64,000 nucleotides of DNA from Streptomyces diastatochromogenes (GCA_026913215.1 JAPTYK010000001.1:4960001-5024000), one strand, 5' to 3'; shown: positions 10,560-20,281, numbered from the stretch's first letter. Made by a program: numbers and translations. Notes: generated by a model from the sequence alone, not told the origin.

Positions 10560-11310
10560 GTGACGTTCGGTGAGCAGCCCGCCTACCTCCGCGTGGCGAG
10601 CGATCTGCGGGAGAAGATCGCCAACGGCTCGCTTCCGCCGCATACCCGCCTCCCCTCGCAGGCACGCATCCGCGAGGAGTACGGGGTGTCGGACACCGTC
10701 GCGCTGGAGGCCCGCAAGGTGCTCATGGCCGAGGGACTGGTGGAGGGCGCTCGGGCTCGGGGACCTATGTGCGCGAGCGGCCCGTGCCGCGCCGGATCGC
10801 CCGCTCCGGCTACCGCCCCGCGTCCGGCGCCAGCCCCTTCCGCCAGGAGCAGGCCTCCGAGGGGGCCCGCGGCACCTGGGAGTCGAGCAGCGAGCAGGAG
10901 CCGGCGAGCGCCGAGGTGGCCGAGCGGCTCGGCATCGAGCCGGGGGAGCGGGTGATGCGCACGCGGTACGTATACCGGGACGGGGGCGAGCCCATGATGG
11001 TCTCCACCTCCTGGGAGCCGCTCGCCGTCACCGGCCGGACGCCGGTCATGCTCCCCGAGGAGGGCCCCCTCGGCGGCTGCGGCGTCGTCGAGCGCATGGC
11101 GGCCATCGACGTGGTCGTGGACAACGTGGTGGAGGAGGTCGGGGCCCGGCCCGGCCTCGCCGAGAACTCCTGGCCCTCGGCGGGGTGCCGGGGCACGTGG
11201 TCATGGTCGTGGAGCGGACGTACTACGCCTCGGGCCGCGCCGTCGAGACGGCCGACGTCGTCGTCCCGGCCGACCGGTACCGCATCACGTACCACCTGCC
11301 GGTGAGATGA
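10560..11310 (+). CDS. GntR-family regulator with UTRA ligand domain
   Basis: Residues 8-70 are a GntR winged helix (YLRVASDLREKIANGSLPP, then LPSQARIREEYGVSDTVA). A UTRA effector domain follows, with GERVMRTRYVYRDGGEPM and the terminal strand VVVPADRYRITYHL. Such proteins usually repress a nearby transport or catabolic gene until a small molecule binds. GAGGGGAG precedes GTG 10560 at normal spacing. The frame breaks at about 10750 and 11165. The NCS1 permease 175 bases downstream on the same strand is the likeliest target, by position only. Confidence 0.8.
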
Positions 11311-11485
11311 ACCCCCGGCGGGCCGGTGACCGTTCAGCGGGGCCGGGCGTCCGGGAGGCGTGACCGGGAGTTAACGGGGCGTCAGGCCGCGTAACCGCCC
11401 GGCAATCGCGCGCCGCCCGCCGCCGTCACGTGCGGCTCCTACCTTCCTGCTCCGTACCCGCACCCGGTCGGACGACAGGAACCCC

Positions 11486-13257
11486 ATGACGGACACGGTC
11501 ACCCCACCCACACCGGCCGGAGAGGCGCCCGCCGGACCCCGCCGCAGCTACGCCAGGCTGGCCGCGGACGAGAGCCGCGAGGACTACTCCCTGCGGTACG
11601 CCCCGCACTCCTTCCGGCGCTGGTCGCCCGGGACCGTCGCCGGGACGGCGCTCGGCGGCATCGCGTACCTCGCCGACTTCGCGATCGGCGCCTCGATCGT
11701 CTTCACCTACGGCTTCGGCAGCGGCCTCGCCTCGATCCTCACCGCCGCCACGCTCATCTTCCTCACCGGCATCCCCATCGCCCGCGCCTGCGCGAAGTAC
11801 GGCCTGGACATGGACCTCATCACCCGGGGCGCCGGCTTCGGCTACTTCGGCTCCACGCTCACCTCGCTCATCTACGCCTCCTTCACCTTCATCTTCTTCG
11901 CCCTCGAAGGCTCGATCATGGCCCAGGCCATGCACCAGGCCGTGGGCCTCCCGGTGCAGGTCGGCTATCTCGTCACGACCCTGATCGTCATCCCGATCGT
12001 CTTCCGCGGCATGGGCGCCCTCGCCAAGGTGCAGGCCTGGACCCAGCCGATCTGGCTCGTCGGTCTGGTGCTGCCCTTCGTCGTGCTCGCCTTCGAGGCT
12101 CCCGACGCCTGGGGCGCCTTCGCCTCCTTCGGCGGCACGGAGGGCGCCGGTGCGGGCTTCTCGTGGATCGGCTTCGGCCTCGGCACCGGCGTCGCGCTCT
12201 CCTCATCGCCCAGATCGGCGAGCAGGCCGACTACCTGCGCTTCATGCCCGCCAGGACCGAGGCGAACAAGCGCCGCTGGAACCTCGCCGTGCTGGCCGCC
12301 GGGCCCGGCTGGGTGATCATCGGCGCGGCCAAGCAGCTCGGCGGCGCCTTCCTCGCCTTCGTCGCCCTGGAGGCCGTCGGCAAGACCCACGCCCTGGAGC
12401 CGATCGCCCCGCAGATCGAGGCGCTCAGGCCCTGGCTCGGCTCGTTCGCGCTGCCCGCCGCCGCGCTCTTCGTGATCGTCTCCCAGATCAAGATCAACGT
12501 CACCAACGCCTACAGCGGCTCGCTGTCCTGGTCGAACTTCTTCTCCCGCGTCACCCACCGGCACCCCGGGCGCGTCTGGTACATCTTCCTCAACCTCGCC
12601 ATCGCGCTGACGCTGATGGAGATGAACATGTTCGCGGCCCTGAACAAGCTGCTCGGGTTCTACTCCAACGTCGGCATCGCCTGGATCGCGGCCGTCGCCG
12701 CCGACCTCGTCATCAACAAGCGGGCCGGCTGGAGCCCCCCGTACATCGAGTTCAAGCGCGCCTACCTGTACGCCGTGAACCCGGCCGGCTTCGGCGCCAT
12801 GGCCATCGCCTCCGTCGTCTCGATCCTCGCCTTCTTCGGCCTCTTCGGCACCTACGCCGAGGCCTTCTCCACCTTCATCGCCGCCGGCCTCGCCCTCGTC
12901 CTCTGCCCGCTCCTGGCCTGGGCGACCCGGGGCCGCTACTACCTGGCCCGCCCCAACACCGTGAACGGACCCGGCGCCGAGGTCGCCGACGAGCGCGCCA
13001 CCCACACCTGCGCGGAGTGCGAGACGGCCTACGAACTGCCGGACATCGCCGACTGCCCGGTGCGGTCGGGGCCGGTCTGCTCCCTGTGCTGCTCGCTCGA
13101 CGCCACGTGCGGGGACGCCTGCCGCAAGTCCCCGGGGCGGCCCGTCCTGATGCCGGTGCCGACCGTCCCGCGGCGGTGCCCGGGACGTGACCCTTCGGCC
13201 GCCCTCCGTCGGTTCCCGGCCGATCCGTGCCTCTTTGTGCAAACCCGTATCCGCTGA
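11486..13257 (+). CDS. NCS1-family purine/cytosine permease with Cys-rich C-terminal tail
   Basis: The protein has about 12 predicted membrane helices. It opens with the family pattern YSLRYAPHSFRRWSPGTVAGTALGG and includes the conserved QIKINVTNAYSGSLSWSNFF segment, so it should import a nucleobase or related compound. The unusual part is the cytoplasmic tail (about residues 500-545): THTCAECETAYELPD, ADCP, GPVCSLCCSLDATCGDACRK. This gives at least eight Cys spaced like a metal-binding cluster. The frame breaks at about 12203, where one base restores ALLIAQIGEQADYLRF. A further shift near 13185 may mean a true end at about 13190. The GntR gene upstream is a candidate regulator. Confidence 0.8.
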
Positions 13258-13346
13258 GTGAAGGTCAGGCGTAAGCTCCGGCATATGCGGATTGCGGTTT
13301 CCCGGAGATCCCCAGAGGCATCCGGACCGGCGGAGGGAGAAGCCTG

Positions 13347-13525
13347 ATGACCGACAGCGGCCCCGTCCTTCCCTGGCTCGTCATACGGCAGGACGACAAC
13401 GGCAACCGCTACCGGGTGGGGCGGTACGCGACCAGGGAAGAAGCCCAGAAGATCGCGGACAGTCTCGACGACCGCGGGCACAAGCAGCTCTACTGGGTCG
13501 AGCGCGTCGGCACCCCGCCCTCTGA
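13347..13525 (+). CDS. Small SPOR-domain protein (about 59 aa)
   Basis: The peptide MTDSGPVLPWLVIRQDDNGN, followed by YRVGRYATREEAQKIADSLD and KQLYWVERVG, is a conserved small Streptomyces SPOR-like protein. SPOR domains in general bind septal peptidoglycan, but this short cytoplasmic-looking form has no known role. The observed frame runs on into the next gene. If the CCC at 13518-13520 was CCCC, the protein ends CTC TGA at 13525, which matches the usual length of about 60 aa. GGAGGGAG lies upstream of ATG 13347. Confidence 0.7.
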
Positions 13526-13565
13526 CCCCGGCGGGCGCCGGCCGGGCCGGGCTACGCTCGCGCCC

Positions 13566-14122
13566 ATGACGGAACGCACCACCGACCCGCCGCGCCCCAC
13601 GAGCCCCTCGCGACGCCGACCCCGGACCCGGGGCGGCGTCGTGGTCATCGTCGCGGGCGCCCTCTACGACCGGGGCGGCTGCTCGCCGCGCGCCGCAGCG
13701 CCCCGCCGAGCTCGCCGGCCGCTGGGAACTGCCCGGCGGCAAGCTCGAACCGGGCGAGAGCGGGAGGAGGCCCTGGTCCGCGAGCTCCGCGAGGAGCTCG
13801 GCGTGGAGGTCGAGCCGGGCGAGCGCCTCCCCGGCGAGTGGCCGCTGAAGCCCGGATACGTCCTGCGGGTGTGGACCGCCCGGCTGCTCTCCGGCGAACC
13901 GCGCCCCTGGAGGACCACGACGAGCTCCGCTGGCTCGCCCGCCACGAGCTGGACTCGGTCGACTGGCTCGACCAGGACCGCCCCGCCGTCGCCGAGGCCG
14001 CGCGCGGACTCCCGCCGACTCCCGCCGGGGGCGCGCGGCTGAGGCGGCCCGTCGCTCGTCCCCTGCCGGCGGAGCGTGCGGGCGGGGTTCCTACGCCGTT
14101 CGTGCCACCGTGCGCCCGCTGA
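13566..14122 (+). CDS. Nudix (MutT-like) hydrolase
   Basis: The Nudix box is visible after frame repair: GGKLEPGESGEEALVRELREELGV, with the metal-binding REXXEE core, near residues 65-87. Members hydrolyse nucleoside diphosphates linked to another moiety, including oxidised dNTPs. Flanking strands GVVVIVAGALYDRG and GYVLRVWTARLLSGEP fit the fold, and ELRWLARHELDSVDWLDQDRP is the usual C-terminal end. Four single-base losses (about 13676, 13707, 13770, 13910) scatter it over three frames. The true end may be near 14042; the last 25 residues up to 14122 look non-coding. Confidence 0.7.
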
Positions 14123-14128
14123 CGCTCC

Positions 14129-14163
14129 GGCGGGATATCCCGCCCCAAATATCGGGTATGTCC
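14129..14163. promoter_or_regulatory. 16-bp perfect palindrome and AT-rich element upstream of the anti-sigma gene
   Basis: GGCGGGATATCCCGCC at 14129-14144 is a perfect palindrome. It is followed at once by AATATCGGGTATGTCC (14148-14163). The position, 66-100 bases before the GTG at 14229, suits a promoter or operator. Parts of the second element recur in front of other genes in this window (10-mer at 37215, 11-mer at 20270). Confidence 0.4.
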
Positions 14164-14228
14164 AGAATGACCCCTTGGGAGGGGGCATGGACCTTCCTGC
14201 GGACGCACGGCTGGGGAAGTGATCGGGT

Positions 14229-14651
14229 GTGATCGACACCGACGGCGAGCGCGCGGAATGGAACTTCCCGGCGGAGGCGAACGCCGTGCGCACGGCCCGC
14301 CACGCGGTGCGCGAGACCCTGCGTGCCTGGGAGCTCGACAAGGCCCTCGGCGATGTGACCGTCCTGCTGGTCAGCGAGCTGGTGACCAACTCCCTGCGGT
14401 ACGCCTCCGGGCCCATCGGGGTCCGGCTCGTCCGTCCCCACGCCGACGGCGCCGACCCGGCGCATCCGCCGGCGCTCCTGGTGGAGGTCTCCGATCCGCT
14501 TCCGGATCCGCCGACCGAACGGGCCCCCGGACCCGAGGACGAGGGTGGCCGGGGCCTCGGTCTCGTGGCCTGTTCCGCACGCCGCTGGGGAACCCGTAGA
14601 GGAACGACGGGCAAAACCGTATGGTTCGAGCTGGCTCTCCCTGGTGAGTAA
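14229..14651 (+). CDS. Anti-sigma factor-type serine kinase (RsbW/HATPase_c family)
   Basis: A 140-residue single-domain GHKL ATPase. The N-box LLVSELVTNSLRYA (about residues 48-61) and the G1 box region EDEGGRGLGLVACSARRWG with the final GKTVWFELALPG are typical of Streptomyces RsbW-like proteins. These bind sigma factors or phosphorylate anti-anti-sigma factors. The frame is intact. Start GTG 14229 places the first strand AEWNFPAEANAVRTAR as in relatives. The SpoIIE phosphatase lies 144 bases downstream on the same strand, so a partner-switching pair is likely, although no STAS-domain protein is in the window. Confidence 0.85.
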   Translation: MIDTDGERAEWNFPAEANAVRTARHAVRETLRAWELDKALGDVTVLLVSELVTNSLRYASGPIGVRLVRPHADGADPAHPPALLVEVSDPLPDPPTERAPGPEDEGGRGLGLVACSARRWGTRRGTTGKTVWFELALPGE

Positions 14652-14713
14652 ACAGGGTGGGACAACGATCACCGGTACTCGACGAGGGACGAACGAGACC
14701 ACCCTGTGATCGT
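14652..14713 (+). promoter_or_regulatory. Interleaved inverted repeats in the leader of the SpoIIE gene
   Basis: Two complementary pairs are interleaved here. ACAGGGTGG (14652-14660) pairs with CCACCCTGT (14699-14707). ACGATCAC (14665-14672) pairs with GTGATCGT (14706-14713). The right arms overlap by two bases, so the two stems are alternatives or could form a pseudoknot-like fold. The element lies just after the anti-sigma stop codon and before the SpoIIE start, where an attenuator or operator would fit. Confidence 0.35.
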
Positions 14714-14795
14714 GAACGTCGTGCCGTCGGGGCCTGCCGTATTGAATACTGCGGGCATGGCCGGTCCGGTGCGGTGAGCTGGAGGGGACGGTCGC

Positions 14796-17364
14796 GTGAG
14801 CGAGATACCTGGGACGACGAGCGGCGGCGTCGTGTGGCAGAGCAGCCCGCCCGGATCCCTCTATGACTACATCCGGGTGGCCTCCTTCTCGATCGGGCCC
14901 GACGGCCTCGTCGAGCAGTGGAGCCGGCGGGCCGTGGACCTCTTCGGGGTGACCGCGGAAGAGGCCGTCGGCAAGGACCCCGTCGAGGCCTTCATGCCCG
15001 CCGACCTGCGCGGGCGCGGCCACCGGAGGGTCAGGGAGATCCTCGACGGCAAGGAGTGGACGGGCCTCGTCCCGTTCCGCATGCCCGGCGAGGACCGGCC
15101 CCGCGGCATCGCCGAGATGTACGTCATGCCGAGCGAGACCCCGACCGGTGAGCGGGCCGCGCTGTGCATCGTCGTCGACGTGCGCGCCCTGCGCCGCATC
15201 GAGACCGACCTCGCCGCCTCCCAGGCGATATTCGGCCAATCTCCCTTCGGCTTCCTCCTCTTCGGCACCGACCTCACCGTGAAGCGGGCCAACCGGCGCT
15301 TCGCCACCGTCTTCGGCGGCCAGGCCGACGACCACCGGGGCCGGACCGTCCACGACTACCTGGGCCGCGCCGAGGCCGACCGGATGACCGCCGCCCTCAA
15401 GCGGGTCCTGGAGACCGGCGAGTCCGTCACCGACTTCGAGATCGTCGGTGCCGCGCCCGGCGCCAGGGACCGCCGCCACTGGTCCATCAACCTCTACCGC
15501 GTGCACAGCGGCTCCGGCCGGCCGATCGGCGTCGCCGGCCTCGGCATCGACGTCACCCGCCGGCACAACGCGGCCCGGGAGGCCGCCAGCGCCCGCCGCA
15601 ACCTCGCCCTGCTCAACGAGGCCGGCGCCCGCATCGGCAACTCCCTCGACCTGGAGGCCACCGCCCGCGAGCTCCTCGACGTCGCCGTCCCCGGCTTCTG
15701 CGACCTCGCCTCCGTCGACCTCTACCAGGGCCTCCTCACCGGCGACGAGGCACCGCCGGGACGCTGGGGGAACTCCCACGACGTCGGCTACGGGGCGGGC
15801 AGCGCCGAACTCCGCAGGGTCGCCTTCGCGAGCGCCGTCTCCGACACCCCCTCAGGACCGACGAGGGCCACGGCCCCGGCAGCGGCTGCCCGGGACCCGT
15901 GCCCATCGAGGTCGGCGCCGTCCACCGCTACCCCTTCAACTCGCCCTGCGCCGGAGCCCTGCGCACCGGACGCGTCCGCACCGTCCCCGGCTCCGACGGA
16001 GACCTCGTCCAGTCCACCCTGGTCGTCCCGATGGTCGCCCACGACACCGTCGTCGGACTCGTCCAGTTCTCCCGCACGAAGGGCAGCGAGCCCTTCGGGG
16101 AGCGCGACCAGGCCCTCGCCGTCGAGCTCGCCGCCCGCGCCGCCGTCTGCATCGACAACGCCCGCCTCTACCGCCGCGAGCACGAGCGGGCCCTGATCCT
16201 CCAGCGCAGCCTGCTCCCGCCCGGCGACCCCGAGGCCGCCGGACTCGACATCGCCTGCCGCTACCTCCCCGGCACCGCCGCCACCGAGGTCGGCGGCGAC
16301 TGGTTCGACGTCATCGAGCTCCCCGGCCACCGCACCGCCCTCGTCATCGGCGACGTCATGGGCCGCGGCCTGCGCGCCGCCGTCGCCATGGGCGAACTCC
16401 GCACCGCCGTCCGCACCCTCGCCCAGCTCGACCTGGAACCCGCCGAAGTCCTCTCCCACCTCGACGAGATCGCCCGCGGCCTGGGCGCCCCCATCGGCGC
16501 CCAGCAGTCCCGCGCCCACAAGAACCGGGGCCCCGAACTCTCCGAGGTCTACCTCGCCACCTGCGTCTACGCCGTCTACGACCCGGTCACCCGCCGCTGC
16601 ACCTTCGCCAACGCCGGACACCTCCCGCCGGTGCTCGTCGAACCCGGCGAGGAGGCCCTGCTCCTGGACGTGCCCCCCGGGATGCCGCTCGGCGTCGGCG
16701 GCGAACCCTTCGAGGAGGTCGAGGTCGAACTCTCCGAGGGCGCCCTCCTCGCCCTCTACACCGACGGCCTCGTCGAATCCCGCGACCACCCGCTCGACGA
16801 GGGCCTCCAGGCCTTCCGGCGCGCCCTCACCGACCCGGCCCGCCCCCTGGAGGACGTCTGCGACCGGGTCCTCACCAGCCTGAACACCGGACACGGCGAG
16901 GACGACATCGCCCTCCTCATGGCCAGGATCCAGGGCCTGCCCAGCGAGGCCGTCGGCGACTGGCAGCTGCCCAGGGAGCCCCGCTCCGTCGGCCGGGCCC
17001 GCGAGCTCGCCCGCGCCCAGCTGACGGCCTGGGACCTCGAACCGCTCATCGACACCGTCGAGCTCCTCGTCAGCGAACTCGTCACCAACGCCCTGCGCTA
17101 CGGCGAGGGGAGATCCGGCTGCGCCTGCTCCGCGACCGCACCCTCGTCTGCGAGGTATGGGACGCCGGACTCGTCCAGCCGCGGCGCCGCAGGGCCCGGG
17201 ACACCGACGAGGGAGGCCGCGGCCTCCAGCTCGTCGGGCTGCTCTCCTCCTCCTGGGGCTCGCGCCGCACCCCGCGCGGCAAGACCGTCTGGTTCGAACT
17301 GGACCTGCCGGACGGGGAGGGGGCGGCGGAGCCCACGGTGGAACAGCTGCTCAGCATGTTCTGA
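14796..17364 (+). CDS. Multidomain SpoIIE-type PP2C phosphatase with PAS, GAF and HATPase domains
   Basis: The order is: PAS (about residues 15-120, VEQWSRRAVDLFGVTAEEAVG), a second PAS (FGQSPFGFLLFGTDLTVKRAN), GAF (VQSTLVVPMVAHDTVVGLVQF), PP2C/SpoIIE (ACRYLPGTAATEVGGDWFDV with metal-binding Asp, VIGDVMGRG, LYTDGLVESRD, GEDDIALLMAR), then a C-terminal RsbW-like HATPase (LLVSELVTNALRYGEG, DEGGRGLQLVG). Such proteins dephosphorylate anti-anti-sigma factors in response to a signal sensed by the PAS/GAF part, and may also carry kinase activity. GGAGGGG precedes GTG 14796. Shifts occur at about 15855 and 17110. The gene lies downstream of a separate anti-sigma kinase, with interleaved inverted repeats between them. 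Confidence 0.85.
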
Positions 17365-17406
17365 GCGGCCGGCCCTCCACCTTCGGTCCTTCGGCTTGTC
17401 GGCCCG

Positions 17407-18117
17407 TCAGCCCTTGAGCGCGGCCAGCCGGGCCTCGATCTCGGCGCTGTCGCCGAGCGCGTCCAGTTGCTCGAACTGGGCGTCGAGCGAGGAGGCGGCG
17501 AGCTCCTGCTTGCCCAGGGCCTTCGCCTCCTCCCGGCGGACCTTGTCCTCGAAGCGGCTCAGCTCGCTCGTCGGATCCAGTACGTCGACGCTCCGCACGG
17601 CGTCCATCATCCGGTTCTGCGCCTGGGCCGACTTCGCGCGGGCGACCAGTTCGTCGCGCTTGGCCCGGAGCTCGCCGAGCTTGGCCTTCATCTGGTCGAG
17701 CCCGGTCCTGAGCTTCTGCACGACCTCGGTCTGGGCGGCGATCGTCGGCTCGGCGGTCTTCGCCTCCTTCTCCGACTGCAGCTGGCGGCCCAGCGCCACC
17801 TTCGCCAGGTTGTCGAAGCGGTCCGCCTCCGCCGTCTGCCCGCCGGCCCGCAGCTCGTCCGCCTTCCGGCTGGCGGCGAGCGCCTTGCCGCCCCACTCCG
17901 CCGCCGCGTCCACGTCCTCCTTGTGGTCCTGCTCCATCAGCCGGAGGTTGCCGATGGTCGCCGCCACCGCCTCCTCCGCCTCCGCGATGTTGTTCGCGTA
18001 GTCGCGGATCAGCTGGTCCAGCATCTTCTGCGGATCCTCCGCCTGGTCGAGGAGGGCGTTGACGTTCGCCTTCGCCAGCTGGGTGACCCGGCCGAGGATC
18101 GTCTGCTTGCTGCTCAT
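17407..18117 (-). CDS. PspA/IM30 family membrane-stress protein
   Basis: A 236-residue, almost wholly alpha-helical protein. The N-terminus MSSKQTILGRVTQLAKANVN is the amphipathic membrane-binding helix of PspA, followed by LLDQAEDPQKMLDQLIRDY and long coiled-coil stretches. PspA oligomers support damaged cytoplasmic membranes. The frame is intact, with AAGGAG before ATG 18117. It lies 29 bases downstream of the TPM-domain gene and is probably co-transcribed with it. Its 3' end converges on the SpoIIE gene. Confidence 0.9.
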   Translation of the reverse strand: MSSKQTILGRVTQLAKANVNALLDQAEDPQKMLDQLIRDYANNIAEAEEAVAATIGNLRLMEQDHKEDVDAAAEWGGKALAASRKADELRAGGQTAEADRFDNLAKVALGRQLQSEKEAKTAEPTIAAQTEVVQKLRTGLDQMKAKLGELRAKRDELVARAKSAQAQNRMMDAVRSVDVLDPTSELSRFEDKVRREEAKALGKQELAASSLDAQFEQLDALGDSAEIEARLAALKG

Positions 18118-18146
18118 GGCTCTGCTCCTTGGGGAACTCGTGGACC

Positions 18147-20252
18147 TCAGAAACGGCCTCCGCCGCCCAGCCGGCCGCGCGTGCCGCTGCCGCCGAAGCT
18201 GCCGGGCCCGCCGCCGAAACCTCCGCCCCCGAAACCGCCGTGACCACCGCCCCTTCCCCGCCGCTCCCGCCCCTCCGCCCCGTCCGCCGAACAGTCCGCC
18301 GAGGACGATGCCGCCGAGCACCGCGCCGCCGAGCCCGCCGCCCCGCTCCCGCCCGTCCCCGTCGCGCCGCCCAGGCCGTTCGGGTTGCCGTACGTGCGGA
18401 CGTCCTGCTCGGCGAGGTCCTGGGCCCGCCGGGCCAGCGCGTCCGCCTCCCTGGCCTCCGCCAGGGCCGCCTGCGGATCGCCGCCGTCGGCGAGCGCCCG
18501 TGCCTTCTCCCAGCGGCGCTGGGCCTCGGCGAGACGCGTACGAGCCTCGCTGCCCACCGCGCCCCGGTGCGTCGTGAGGTAGTCGGAGGCCGCCCCGATC
18601 GCCGAACGGGCCGTCAGCATCACCTGGTCGAGGAGCGCCCTGGCCCGCCGCGCACCCGACGCGCGCTCCCGCGCGCCCTCAAGCGTCTCGTCGAGCGCCG
18701 CGTCGGCCTCCTCGACCCGGCGCAGGGCGTCGATCGGGTCGTACCGCCCGGCGTCCACCCCGCGCCGCACCTCGGCGATCACCGCGTCGGCACGGGCGAT
18801 CCGGCCCTGGAGGTCGGCCGTGGACACGCCCTCGGCGGTCCCCTTCAGCAGCCCGCGGGCCTCCGCCAGGTCCGCGTCCGTCTCCGCGAGCGCGCCCGGC
18901 AGCTTCCCCACGGCCTCGGCCAGCTCCCGCGCCCGCCGGTCCACCGCCTCGATCAGCCGGGCCGCCTGGTCGACGGCGCCCTCGGCGGCCTGGATGTGCA
19001 CGGCGGCCCCGCCGTTGTCACCGGAGTCGATCCGCCGACGGGCCTCGCCGACGTGGGTCGTCGCGAAGACGAGCCGGTCCTTCGCCTGCTCGACGTCGCC
19101 GGCGACGGGGCGGCCGCCGTCTCCGCGTACCGCTCGCGCATCGCGGTCAGCGTCGCCTCGCCCGTCCCGATCCGCGCGGTCTGCTCCCGGAACGCCGCCT
19201 CCACGGCGGCGAGCGCCTCCGGGGCCGTGCGCTCCAGGGCCCGGAGCCGGTCGAAGTCCTCCGTCTCGGCGTCGAGGCGCGCGTTCGCCCCGGCGCAGCG
19301 GCGGAGGATCTCGTCCAGCATGCTCCGGCGGGTCGCGTCGTCCTCGGGGAAGGAGTCGTCGAGCTTCTGCCGCAGCCGGAAGGAGGCCGTCAGCTGCTCC
19401 CCGGCGAAGTCGACCGCCTCGGTGAAGGGGCGGACCGCCTCCTCGCCGAACTGGGCGGAGGCGAAGCCGAGTTCCTCCTTGCTGGTGCGGACGGCGTCGT
19501 CGGTGGCGACGAGTGTCCGCCGGGCCTCCGCGTCGAGCTGCTCCAGGGACGGCGGCGCGGTCTCCTTCGGCGGGCCCCAGCCCTGGCCGCCTGCCGGGGT
19601 GGTGCGGGTCTCGGTCCTGCGGCGCCGTTTGGCGTACGCGTACGCAGCCACGGCCCCCGCGCCGCCGACGAGCACCAGGGGCAGGACGAGGTCGGTCCCC
19701 GAGGTGCCGTCGTCGGGTGCGGTGCCGGGGTCGGCGGGTCCCGGGTGAGGGCCGGGCGGGGACGGGGCGGCCGGCGAGGACGGCGGCGTAGCCGTTCGCG
19801 GCGCCGACGGCGGCCCCCGCCCAGTCGTTCTGCCGCAGGGCCGGTTCGATCGCGGTCCGCGCGACCTCGTCGAGCTGGGCCTGGGTGAGGCGGGAGCCGG
19901 GGTCGGCGGAGTAGCCGTACTGCCGGTCGTGGGTGGCGACGGCGAGGAGGACGTCGTCGAGGCCGAGGGCGTTGCGCTCCGCGGTGGCGTCGGCCCAGCT
20001 CCGGCCCGAGCGCCCGGAGAAGTCCCGTACGTAGACGACGAAGAGCTGGACGCGCCGGTCGTCGTAGAGCCGGTCGAGGGCCCGGGTCACGGCGGCGCGG
20101 CGGTCGCCGAGGGCGCCGACCCGGTCGGTGACCTGCCCGTCCCTGGACAGGGCGACGGGGTCGTCGGCGCGGGCACCGTGGACGGCGGGCACGAGGAGCC
20201 ACCACGCCGCCACCAGCATCGCGAGGAGGGCTCGGGTGGCTATTCGCGTCAC
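18147..20252 (-). CDS. TPM-domain membrane protein
   Basis: A signal peptide or first helix (RALLAMLVAAWWLLVPAVHG) leads to a TPM domain (about residues 30-170: RLYDDRRVQLFVVYVRDFSG, NALGLDDVLLAVATHDRQYG). A membrane helix (DLVLPLVLVGGAGAVAAYAY), long coiled coils and a Gly-rich C-terminus (GGHGGFGGGGFGGGPGSFGG) follow. TPM proteins have been linked to photosystem repair in plants; in actinobacteria the role is unknown, but the PspA neighbour points to the cell envelope. Start GTG 20252 precedes the signal peptide, without a clear ribosome site. Shifts lie at about 19745, 19110, 18370 and 18290. Confidence 0.75.
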   Translation of the reverse strand: MTRIATRALLAMLVAAWWLLVPAVHGARADDPVALSRDGQVTDRVGALGDRRAAVTRALDRLYDDRRVQLFVVYVRDFSGRSGRSWADATAERNALGLDDVLLAVATHDRQYGYSADPGSRLTQAQLDEVARTAIEPALRQNDWAGAAVGAANGYAAVLAGRPVPARPSPGTRRPRHRTRRRHLGDRPRPAPGARRRRGGRGCVRVRQTAPQDRDPHHPGRRPGLGPAEGDRAAVPGAARRGGPADTRRHRRRRPHQQGGTRLRLRPVRRGGGPPLHRGGRLRRGAADGLLPAAAEARRLLPRGRRDPPEHAGRDPPPLRRGERAPRRRDGGLRPAPGPGAHGPGGARRRGGGVPGADRADRDGRGDADRDARAVRGDGGRPVAGDVEQAKDRLVFATTHVGEARRRIDSGDNGGAAVHIQAAEGAVDQAARLIEAVDRRARELAEAVGKLPGALAETDADLAEARGLLKGTAEGVSTADLQGRIARADAVIAEVRRGVDAGRYDPIDALRRVEEADAALDETLEGARERASGARRARALLDQVMLTARSAIGAASDYLTTHRGAVGSEARTRLAEAQRRWEKARALADGGDPQAALAEAREADALARRAQDLAEQDVRTYGNPNGLGGATGTGGSGAAGSAARCSAASSSADCSADGAEGRERRGRGGGHGGFGGGGFGGGPGSFGGSGTRGRLGGGGRF

Positions 20253-20263
20253 AAAGGCGAGGC

Positions 20264-20281
20264 TATGTCCGGGTATGTCCG
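20264..20281. promoter_or_regulatory. Direct repeat TATGTCCG x2 in a divergent promoter region
   Basis: TATGTCCGGG is followed immediately by TATGTCCGCC, a repeat with 10-base period (one helical turn). It lies 12 bases upstream of the TPM start on the minus strand and about 120 bases before the plus-strand gene at 20398. The 11-mer CGGGTATGTCC inside it also occurs at 14153-14163. Confidence 0.3.

Noticed and set aside
13920..14122. Programmed ribosomal frameshifting as the cause of the many frame breaks
   Set aside because: Breaks are too many, occur in unrelated genes without slippery-site and structure signals, and consistently need one extra G or C.
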